Part shown: positions 23,946 through 33,600 of the stretch, piece after piece | Position numbering within the stretch: position 1 is the first letter of the stretch | Layout: each line of letters begins with the position of its first letter | DNA from: Echinococcus granulosus | Taxonomy: Eukaryota; Platyhelminthes; Cestoda; Cyclophyllidea; Taeniidae | DNA length: 64,000 nt | NCBI RefSeq assembly: GCF_000524195.1 | Contig: NW_020170413.1 | Coordinates: 235,460 to 299,459, forward strand | Direction: 5' to 3' | Translations under genes and position numbers: made by a program | The notes under the pieces: generated by a model | The model's input: only the letters and a program-made list of their open reading frames with translations | The model's database searches: none | Told to the model about the DNA's origin: nothing

Positions 23946-24066
23946 TCTATGCTTGTGTAGGTGATTTTATTAATTTGATTCATTCTTCTTGAGATATACA
24001 GGTTTCGGTTTGGATATCTCACTTGTGCCCTTTCTCTTTCCAATGAGATATGACCCGGCGATAAAT

Positions 24067-24519
24067 CTATGGATCGTTTGGATAGTATATGGGCTCTAAT
24101 TGCCTACAATATTTCCCGACATAATCACTTTTATAATGAGCAGTCAAATCAATGTAAGAAAGAGAAAGAAATTGTTGAGATTGTCGTATAGCGCTCCGAG
24201 GCTTCCCTGAAGGCGAAAGAAGACGTACTATTAAGACATGCGATTTGTAGTAGGACTTGGGGCTATTGTCACCGCTCAAGGGCAGCACACGAGGTAAAGG
24301 TACTGTGGTGAAGTGCAGTTTGATGGTTGTTTCTCCCGCGGTATTGACGAGGATCCACTTTTGGCTTAACCTTTGTACAACACCGGGTGGGCTGGTCCTC
24401 AGGTCATACTGGTAGACCAAATACCTTCTCTGTGCTGAACATATATAATCTTTTTGAGTATTACGTCTTTTTGGTCTTGGGGGAAGTCTCGAGGAGCTAC
24501 AGGAGCATCGCAGTATTAA
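24067..24519 (-). CDS. 3'-terminal exon of an unrecognised gene
   Basis: Read on the minus strand, an acceptor with a good pyrimidine tract (tttaccctctgttttggcatag) at 24520 opens a frame of about 150 codons that runs without a stop to TAG at 24067. It includes LRTSPPGVVQRLSQKWILVN, TTIKLHFTTVPLPRVLPL and a C-terminus ending YYPNDP. A basic segment near the start (RLPPRPKRRN) is evident. An AATAAA on the minus strand lies at 23940-23945, about 120 bases past the stop. An open frame this long by chance is unlikely. I do not recognise the family. It is tail-to-tail with the MATH gene, and its upstream exons would have to overlap or lie beyond the plus-strand RING gene. Confidence 0.5.
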   Translation of the reverse strand, partial: LILRCSCSSSRLPPRPKRRNTQKDYICSAQRRYLVYQYDLRTSPPGVVQRLSQKWILVNTAGETTIKLHFTTVPLPRVLPLSGDNSPKSYYKSHVLIVRLLSPSGKPRSAIRQSQQFLSLSYIDLTAHYKSDYVGKYCRQLEPIYYPNDP

Positions 24520-24905
24520 CTATGCCAAAACAGAGGGTAAACAAACAACCAACTTATTTCACTAAACTGGATGAAGATGACGTTTCAGTGCATAAGATAT
24601 TAGTTTACTTAAGTGCACTAATGTGTAAAATTTTAAATTAGAAAGTGATTGCTCTCCCATTTAGTAGGATTTATAATCAGTTAAGCATTCGACTTGCTTA
24701 CTTCATATAAGAAAGAAATCAAGCTCATTTAAATAAAACCTAAGCAAATTTATTCAAAGCCGCAAAAAAATTAAAATGCAACTTTGCGCCTTAAAGCAAA
24801 AAATTATTGTTCGGCACAAAGCAAATTGCATTGTTTTTTTAGGCAGGCTTTGTTTATGTTTGTCTGAATAATACCACTCTACTTGAGTGGGCGTCGCTTC
24901 TGCAG

Positions 24906-26546
24906 TGCGTGGAGCGTCCAGGAGCATATGCCGTTTATGTCATTTTTTTCATCATTATGTCATTTTCATTTTTCGTCATTAAAATGGAATACTTATTTGT
25001 TTTCTGTTTTGTCGTATATATGCGCGTGCTTTGGGCCCTGTTTATAACCGGTTGCAATATGGTAGCCTGGATGCTCAGTGTAATTAACCCCATAGCGGGC
25101 ATTCTTACTCTGATAAAGCGTAGTATTTATTCCACTCTAGAAACTTTGATTATGATTAGGTGAGGCTGATATTTTTGCACTGTTATGCCCTACTTGATCC
25201 TTGTTTGGCTCTAAGAATCAAATGACTCCTGCTTGAAATTCATACTTTTTAGGATATAACAAGGTGATAATCTCATTTTGAAACTCCAATAGTCGTGTTA
25301 CATTTGATCAATTTGGAAAACTATGGCCTTATACTGTCGAGTTCTGTAAAGACCGCTTTGTCCTAATTGCATCTCTGGTTCCTTACTTGCTTCTATATTT
25401 CCGTAACTCTACATGAACCACTTCATTGGGACGAATTCGTTTTCATGTTAAATGTCTTTCTGGTGGTAATTTGTCCTGCTGCCGAGAAATGTGCTGCAAG
25501 TTGTTGCGCATATTTTAATTACTAAATGGCATTTGATTTCCGTTGATTATACTTTGCCATCCCAATTCTCTGCATCAACCCATCTTATTTAATTTCATGT
25601 GTTTTACCCCTAAGGAATAGGATGGATGAAGAGTCTGAACCCAACTCAGAGGATTTCAACTTCTGGCTTGCTATCTGCGCCATACTAACTTTCCTCTGTT
25701 ACACTCTCTTCGGTGTCCTGATCTTCCTCCTCCGGCGCACCATCAACGATGTATTTAGGGAGCTTTTACATACCAAAACCTTCAAGCCCTCCATCGAAAC
25801 CGTTTCCCCACTTACCAACTTCGCGGCTATTACCAAGGTCACCCATAAGGAGACTGAGGGATCTCTAAGTCTCTCTTTATCCCTTCGTAAGAGCGTCTCC
25901 ATGTTCCTCCTTCGCAATGTTCCATTGATTACCTTTCACAATGCCATGCTTGCACCTACTACTGAGCTTTTGCGATTTCTACGAGATACAGCCGCCGAGG
26001 AAGTCTCTATTGATAATCAGAACATTTCCGTGAGGACTAATGAGGAGCAAGTCAATATTAACGAGTTTCGACGTTCGTATGACCTCGTATTCGCTTTCCT
26101 TGATGAGGATGCTCTAGAAGGTAAAACGCAAGACGAGCAGGTAGTTTTATCTCTCTATATCGTTCACGTGAAACAACATCAGGAGGAGCGCAGACCGACG
26201 CAAATTCTCTACTCTTACTGCAAAACTAATCATGATCGACTCATCTGTATTCAAGTGAGAAATTTTATCAAACCATTGCCCGGAAATTCGCTATGTGGAT
26301 TTATTCAGTTGAATTGCTTTTTTAATCTAGAAATTGTTTACGAATGGAAGTGAAAACGGGGATGGGGAGCAGAAGAGATGGCCAGACTGCGTTATTTGTT
26401 TGGCGGAGGGCACAGCCGATGTCGTCTTCGTGCCCTGTCGACACGTGGCAATGTGTAAAAAGTGTCTCCCTAGTTTTCAGGCCTCCTCCCAATGCCTTCA
26501 CTGTCCGCTGTGCAGAGGTGCTATTTCAGAAATCAAATTACTGTGA
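24906..26546 (+). CDS. Multi-membrane-span RING-HC E3 ubiquitin ligase
   Basis: Exons 24906-25159, 25615-26254 and 26331-26546, with gt/ag borders and matching phases (2, then 0). The first exon is very hydrophobic (two or more membrane spans, e.g. YVIFFIIMSFSFFVIK and LFVFCFVVYM). After the junction ...IRNRMDEESE comes another span (FWLAICAILTFLCYTLFGVL), a soluble region of about 170 aa, and a C-terminal C3HC4 RING: CVIC, VPCRH, MCKKC, HCPLC, ending SEIKLL. The layout of N-terminal membrane spans and a RING at the extreme C-terminus recalls RNF26 or MUL1-type ligases of ER/mitochondrial membranes. Which one is inference. The start is uncertain: the first exon lacks an upstream ATG and follows an acceptor-like cttctgcag. 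A tiny exon MPKQR (24522-24536, phase 0) would supply one, or translation could start at the in-frame ATG near 24957. Confidence 0.75.
25615..26254 (+). CDS. RING gene, middle exon (membrane span and soluble region)
   Basis: Acceptor ttttacccctaag, donor ATTCAA|gtgaga. The frame also contains ATG 25622, which gives a 282-aa protein with the last exon if used as the start. Encodes one clear membrane span at residues about 12-38 from that ATG. Confidence 0.8.
26331..26546 (+). CDS. RING gene, last exon with C3HC4 RING finger
   Basis: Follows a 76-nt intron (26255-26330, ttttttaatctag). 71 codons then TGA. The RING uses C-x2-C, then C-x-H-x3-C-x2-C, then C-x2-C, starting at the TGC at 26388. 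All eight metal ligands are present, so an active E3 is expected. Confidence 0.85.
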   Translation, partial: KLFTNGSENGDGEQKRWPDCVICLAEGTADVVFVPCRHVAMCKKCLPSFQASSQCLHCPLCRGAISEIKLL

Positions 26547-28973
26547 TATCCAATTTCTCGAAACTTTTTTGAAAATTATTTCCCATATTTCTCCTTCCAG
26601 TTGAGATGCTTCTGTGGAGTTGGTGGGCGTCTCTGCTGGGTGGGGTCTCCCATCTCCTACAAACTAAATTGATCAGTCTGGAAGTGTTTGATTCAGCTGT
26701 AGTTGAAGTGCTAGAATTCACTCAAACACTTTTTTATTACTATGGTGAGGTTATGTTACAGGTCAGTCAGTGATCCCGAGTGCTCGTGCTTGGTGGTAGA
26801 ACCATCTAACACGTTCTGTGATCGTTCCCCTCCACGTCTGCTCGACTGTCTATCTGAATAACTCTTAATGCTTTTTGGCACAGATGAGAAGGCACATTTC
26901 TTAATAACTCGGATATTATCGTACAAATTTTCCAGGCTGCTTCATAATGGACTTCGGAGTGCTGGTATGCTCCGGCCTCTTTGTTTATAGATGATCACCA
27001 AAGGTGATTACCGCTTCTATAGCCCTTCCGTTGTAAGTCAACGCGGATCTAACCGCTCGCAGGAGGTGGTTTTCTGCACTGGCGTTTAAACGTTATATCT
27101 CACTCGAGGTGGATTCGGTTGTCGCTGTCGTCATTGTAGTTCCAGAGCCAGTTCCGAAGGCGTTGTGGGACGAGTGAGCCTGGACAGAAGGGTGAGTGAC
27201 CCATTAATACGAAAGCTTCGGCACCGAGGTGGTGGTCTGAATCGAGGAGGCTGGAGATTTCTCATAGATTACCTTAAAGCGTCGTCATTTGGAGGAACGT
27301 TTAGGTACAAAAAACGCCTATTTGATGAGATTAAGCGGCCTGTCCGAACTTTACTCCTTTACATCCCATTGTCATTTTAATGCTGCTCAGGCAGTGTCTG
27401 ATTTTCGTTATCGTAGTTGGCGTTTGCTGTAATGCCTTGTGTGGATGGCCTTAACTTGTTAGATGCGGAATTCGCTTCTTTACACGCCTGTGCAAATCCG
27501 TCCATCCACAGAGATGCCTTCCTCCCAACACTAGCAGTCTGATCCATTCTTTCATAAATCCCCTCTGAAATATCGGTGAGTGTGTTCTTTTTTGCCTCAA
27601 GAGGTAAAGGTCGTTGAGTGTGTCCTTCCAGTGCAACGCCACGTTGCTTCTGAAGACGACACTAGAAGTATGAGTGTAAAATCAACCGTCATTGACGTGC
27701 AGAAGGCCTGACAGACTGCTGGTGTGATAAGAGAGGAGCCCAATCCCATTGAAGTGGAAGTCCACTCGTGATTAACTTGAAGAAAGTGCTCGTTGCGGAG
27801 CAATCTCCAGCCATTCGCACCATTCACTGCCAAAAAGGGGGAGCAATCCCCTCAGAATGTGAATTTTTGGTGGCCTCTTCGATCTCGTCCAGCCGTCCAC
27901 TGTAATTCATCCAACGCCTCGTTGTGGTTGAGGTGTAGGCGTGACTCGTTCAACCGACTTCACTCGCAGCAAATCTCTCCCTGAATGTCAAGGCAGTTAA
28001 GTCTGCCACCAGGAGATCTTTCATCCAAAGTGAAGCATTTATTGTCAAGGCTGTAAAATTGGGAGCCTCATTTTTTAACTCTAAATCAAGACAACATTAA
28101 TTATGTACCTGTCAACGCTAGTGAAGTACGCTTATGTGAATTAAGTAGGTAGTATCTTCACAACGGAAAGGCATTAATAGGTATTTTGGGAAGTTTCTTG
28201 ACTTGGGTAAAATTCTTACTGTTAAAAAAAGATATTTTCTGGAAATAAATAGAACTTTTTTCGTCAAATTCATGTGACAGCCAAATAAGCTAATGGGCTT
28301 TATTTCCTTGATGAAGTTAGGTAACTGTGGGAAGCTTCTCAAAATATATCATTTAGTAAAGTAATCACCATTACCCTCTGTAATCCTTTCTCAAAGGGAC
28401 TCAAGCTTACAAAAGAGGGAAGATTGAGCTCATTTTATAATTTCAAGGGAGCTTTTGCCTCTGCCATTAGTGACAAGGGGATGCAAGTGCTGATTGGTCA
28501 TAGCAATGGCCGCCGGTCTGTGGCCTCGGGCGGCCAACGACAAGCAGTAAGGTGAGCTGCCTCTCGAGTAACATGCCATCAAATGTCTTGCTTTAACTTA
28601 GCTTCTCATTACTGTGTAAACTGTGCTTGAAGTTTCATACACGCGTCGAGGTCCACACGTTTTGCATCTTCATTCTCAAGGGCCATCATTCGATGTATGC
28701 GGTGTCTGATTCGAATTGTGCGGAATGTGAGTTCCAACTACCGGTGGCTGATGAGATGCCTGCGCCGTCACGTAAAACAGAGTGAGACATTGCTACGGTA
28801 AAATAAGCGAAAAAAAAACATCAAATCCCCGTTTGGCTTGAACGTCGCACCTGAAAGCCGTACAATTTCGTAAGAAAGCAACTCATATTAAGCTTTTATT
28901 TTTGAAAGAGATATCGATCTTAAATGGCAATTTATTAGTATAGAATGGTCTTTAATTCCATTCCAGTGATTGT
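26547..28973. other. Intergenic stretch
   Basis: No gene supported. The ORFs at 27165-27380 (plus) and 27451-27833 (minus) have no splice context or motif. Nothing repetitive stands out. Confidence 0.5.
28931..28936 (-). terminator. Poly(A) signal AATAAA (minus strand)
   Basis: Plus-strand tttatt about 40 bases past the stop of the His/Pro-rich gene. A second copy is at 28895-28900. Confidence 0.5.
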
Positions 28974-29536
28974 CTATTGCTCAGGATGTGTTAAATTAGT
29001 TGAACCCACAGATACATGCCACTCATATTCCGAAGAAACATTTCTAGCTTCTGTATTCATGTGGGAAGGTCGTCGATTCCCTCGATAATTTTTGTAGCCT
29101 CTCCTTTGAAAAGACGGGAAGGAATGATTGCCTTGGAAATTAGTGGATAGAGTGTGGTTTGGTGGTTCAGGCAATGGATGATGTGGAGGTGGCCTTTGTT
29201 CCCCAGGGTGATGGAAGGGCTGCGGTTCATTTGTCCCTCCAGATGAATGGAAGGACCTATGGAATCCACGCATGTGCAAGTTGGGGGGGAAAGGAGGCCT
29301 CCTTCCCAAGTGGGGATACGGTCGTAATATATACGGTTGGTCCGTTCGATAGTCTGTTGAGCCAGGCGGAGCCTCATTACCCGATTCGTATGGCCTCTCA
29401 CGATGTGGTTCGCTGACGTGGTCATCCAAGGTGAAGTAACACTCGGTTGCTGGGATACCCCGCTTCTTGCACTCATAGAGGAGCATAAAGAGCTCGTTGA
29501 TGTGTTGGTAGAGATGCAGTTGTATTATCTTCATAT
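28974..29536 (-). CDS. His/Pro-rich gene, last exon
   Basis: Acceptor tgctgtgtgtgtag (minus strand), 187 codons and TAG. An open frame of this length with a protein-like, composition-biased tail is the best evidence for the gene. The plus-strand ORF at 29159-29416 is its shadow. Confidence 0.65.
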
Positions 29537-30002
29537 CTACACACACAGCATGTGAGAGTATTCGTCGACTCACCTTCCTTATTGAAGCAAAATTTCGGAC
29601 CATGGTCAAGCGCGTCTTCACTAGTGTCCGTGTCTGGACTTCGCTAAATAATACAAAACAAGATACTGTGAGTATTCACCCACTAAACTGTTGGTGTGGG
29701 GAAGAACTGCCTTCTTCCTGTTCGACAACTTACAGGTCGTAAAAAATCAAACTCCTCTAAGGTGACAGAGGTAGAGGATCGACGTATACAGATTTGGGAT
29801 GCTGAGCTCTATCGTTCACAAGCTGCTTCTCTCACCTTATCAGAAAAGAAACTTCTTTGAGATGAAGTATAGAGGCGGTTGTCTAGCCTAGCACCATCAA
29901 GAAAGTGGGGAAAGAGACACCCTAAAGGCATGGCCGAGGTGGGTTTGGGGTTGTTGCCGTTGTGTGTGGATGGATGATAATCTGCGGACACAGTTGTTCC
30001 CC
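28974..30002 (-). CDS. C-terminal part of an unrecognised His/Pro/Arg-rich protein, very short introns
   Basis: Four minus-strand exons in transcription order: 30002-29836, 29808-29734, 29643-29574 and 29536-28974 (TAG). Phases agree at every junction. Introns are about 27, 90 and 37 nt. The third and fourth exons are firmest: ...GPKFCFNKE|DMKIIQLHLYQHINE continues into a predicted helix (LFMLLYECKKRGIPATECYF), then a tail rich in His, Pro, Arg and Gly (FHHPGEQRPPPHHPL, RRGYKNYRGNRRPSH). The tail resembles RNA-binding or disordered regions, but no domain is recognised. The second exon has an acidic/Ser segment (RRSSTSVTLEEFDFLRP). The first intron, at 27 nt, is below usual limits, so that junction is doubtful. 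The 5' end lies upstream and is unresolved. Confidence 0.55.
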
Positions 30003-30567
30003 CTGAACTCAGTGATACAATTCAGTAATAGCAGATCAAGTCATCGGTGTTCACTGGTCCATTATTATGGGGAAAACCAGCCCCTAAAACAGCCCATGCT
30101 TTCTATCTCTTGGGGAGACTGAATAACTTGTGCAAAGAAGGGAGCTAAATCTCCTGTTTTACCGGGGATAGAAAATTTTACAGCAAATGGATTAATCGTC
30201 CATTCTCGGAAGCTAAAGAAGGTCCTAAAACAACTGGGGCGTGTGAGGCTCGGTTTAACGCCTAGCCTATCATCCAGCAATGGGGAGTAGAAAAGGAAAA
30301 ATCAAATTCTCTAGATGTAGAGAAGGCCATTTGGAAAAAGACTGAACGAAGAAAGAACTGCAAGAAGCCGCTAAGGCTAATTGGGCGGTCACTCCCTCCC
30401 TCCTCCCACTTCAAGGAAGATCGTGGAGAAGTGAGTCAAGGAATAAGTGGCACTTCTCTGAGGGCCTAATGCTACCTCCACTGTGTTGATCTTATTTCCC
30501 CACCTAACGTATTACCACACGAGGAAGAGGTGGAGAGAGGGCCTTTACTTCAGTGGAGGGGACCTAC

Positions 30568-30633
30568 CTTGCTGTCCACTAAAGAGACGCAGAAGAGCAG
30601 TGCGAGAAGGGCGCCGATGGAGAGTAACTTCAT
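30568..30633 (-). CDS. Signal-peptide first exon of a secreted or membrane protein
   Basis: Minus strand, ATG at 30633, 22 codons (MKLLSIGALLALLFCVSLVD then SK), then a donor AGCAAG|gtaggt. The Lys-Leu-Leu start, Leu/Ala core and small residues before the end are a textbook signal peptide with a predicted cut near its end. An exon holding little more than the signal peptide is common in parasite secreted-protein genes. Exit phase is 0. The next plausible exon (30002) needs phase 1, so a linking exon is missing or the two belong to different genes. Confidence 0.45.
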
Positions 30634-33600
30634 CACCAACCGTGGAGCAGTTTGCAAACTCCGTGGACCGCGAGACAAATTTATAGGGCAGGACTTGTTG
30701 TTGTTTCCATTCAAAAGAGGAAAAGGAAAATAGCGCAAATTAGCATCACGTGGACCTCTTGAAATGGGGTCAAAAGGTCATGCGAACCTGCGATTCCTTT
30801 GGTTCCAAGTGAATATTTGCACTTTTCCGGCAGTATGATTACTTGACCGCTAAGAAAAACAAATTCCAAGATTTGTTTTTACTTTGTAGGTGACTTTATG
30901 GTCGAGGTCAAGGTGGTTTGATGCTGTTATTTCTGCCTAAATCGTCTTTTCATTCACTGTGAAGGTCTCTTCAATCAAACCACTCCTCTAACTCATTGCG
31001 CTGTGTTCTCAAAACGCCTCGGTAGATGTGTTGGAAGGGAGGTCTTATCGAGTGGTGGCGCTGGACGGTGGTCGAACAGAACACATATTAGAGGCTTAAA
31101 AGTGGCCACCACTGATTTTCCCTTCGAGTACTTTCTACGATTGGTTGGTGCATTTTAAGTCCACTACTTTAACGCAGAAATAGTTTCGAGGCGAATTCCT
31201 GAGAAAATTATGGAACTAGAGACCCCTTCGACCCCTCTTTCTCTGTCCTGGAAGCATTGGACTTCTTCCTCACCAAGGCGGTGACTCTTTTTGGTCTTTT
31301 CTGTAAAATATTTTATGGAATACCATCCAGTTTCATCAAGTGGATGATAGATCTCCAGCATACTTGGTTGACAGTGGATAGATGAGCTTTTGAATCTGCA
31401 CTGCTTGTAGACGGTCTTCCGTGGGCTGAACTGACGCCTACCTTTGAAGTGTGGAGTGAGTAACCAGTGGATCGTTTGGGCAGTCTCCGATGATATCTTC
31501 GCCTGTCCAACAAATTGCTTATTAAACAAAGGGCACAGAAATGAGAAAAAGAAAAGTGGGTAGTCTTTCAGGCCTTCTGTTCATTTGGTCGGCTTTCATA
31601 TTACCTACAACAACATCAACTGGCAAAGCTCCTCTTAAATTGTCTTAACTCACGAGACTAAGGCATTGCCAACTCCTTTTCATCAACATGGCATGTCGTC
31701 ACCTGTGATTTCTCACCAGGATCAAATTTGTTTGCCCCTTTTTTGGGGTAATATCCTCTGTCATTCCCATGGGTTAAGGTTTATTCTTAAGGCCGATTAG
31801 CCCAAAGCACATTCACCACGCCCAACAGACCTTTTAAGGCATGAGGTTTCATTGGAACCGAGTCAAAATGGTGAGTACCGTCCCCATAGACTTGTATTTC
31901 ATGACGTGTTAAGGTAAGCAAATTTCCCTGGGTATGCTGTAAACTTCATTACCTTTGTGATGACCTCTTAAACAAAGCAACAATCAGAAATTCTCACTGA
32001 ATGTGCTGGAGGGTAGAGGGGGAGGAAAGCAATCCACTTTTAAAGGTCTGAAGGGTTCTATTCGGATTTAGAATTCTCGGACGCTCTAAAACCTTCCTCT
32101 CTTTGCACTCCCATTAAGGTCTTCACAATGATTACCATATTGTAAGGTCAAGGTCATTACAAATGATATAAACAGGGGAGAAGGGGCTGGCTTTAGGGCT
32201 CAGCATTCGGGTTACCGGACACGAATGGAAATAGCGTGCCCGATTGTGCCTACGTTTTCAGTATTGATGGCGTCGTTGCCCAAATGACCTATCCCCCTGA
32301 TTAACCCCAGTTACGAAAGTCATCCACGCCAATAATCGCTCTCTTTCACCAATCAAAAGAAGCTGATGAATTTCTACACCTTATTTGTAAGTAAAATTTG
32401 CTCTCTCTCTCTCTCTCTCTCTGGAATTTCGGAGATGCAGCAACGCTCCCTTCCCCCATCAGTGAGGACTGATGAGTTGAAACTTCAATTTTGGTTAAGC
32501 ATCACCGTCTCTAAGGCCTTTCATGGTTTAAGATTGATGTCAGTAGGTCTTCTAGTTACTTTTACCACTACCTTCCGTGTAATTTCCTTTCTTCCGTCTT
32601 TTCCCTTCTTTTTTTACTTTGCTTTATGCATAGCGTAGTAAATCTCATTCCAGTGGTCCCTGTTTCAAGGAACTTGCTGTACTCCGTCGGAAGAAAGTAA
32701 ATATTCCCTTGTAGGCAGAAGGAGGATGATGTCCGTTGGAATTTTGCTGGGATTTCGGAGTAGGATTTCTTGCCTTGGGATGTCCATAACCTCACAAGTA
32801 GCTTTTATAAATTTTCACAAATTTTCTCTTTCTGAAACTTTGCGGGAAGCGGGTTGAATTTAACTTTCTCCCGCCGAATTCCTCCTGATTGGTTTATATT
32901 CTCGTGGAGGCACTTTGAATACCCCAATCCCTCAGGGTAACCACAGTGACTCAGGTGGACGAGAAGGCGATCACCGCCTCACCGACTCACTCCTCCCACC
33001 AGCGGGCACGAACACAGACACCGTGTTTCGTTCGCACTTGGGAAAATTTGGCATTCACGACCTCACCTCCGAGGTCTTAGTCCCTTGATTATTCTGACCG
33101 GGAGGTTCGTCAGGATTTTATTGCTTTGGGTCGTGACGTCTGTATCACCTCTGTTGTCAAGAGGAATGCCCATTTGACCTTGGGCATGGATGCTACGATT
33201 TAAATGTCAATAATGCCAATTTTGTCATCAACTTATAAAAGATTTTGCCCCATCTGCAACAGAAAATTTTCGATTTATTGCTAACTCAGAGAAAAAGCAG
33301 TTGTGAAAAATACTTCGTAATCTGACGTGTCCGTCTCTACCTCGGAGTCTGAACCGGGTCACACTACCAAGGGAAGAGGCTTTCGTACTGACCATCAGAG
33401 GAGCTGGGAGGCTTAGACACAACTGGGAGACTGTATCATTTAGGAGGTGTACAAGCTGCCCAGTTAGACAAGCCTTAAGGCAACTATCCAACTACTACAT
33501 TACTCCCCTATTCTTCTCCTCCCTCAACCCTGTTAAAAAGTCATTGTTATATCTCGGAGTGGCAAGTAGTTGCGTGAACTCTTACAGGTCACCAGGCAGG

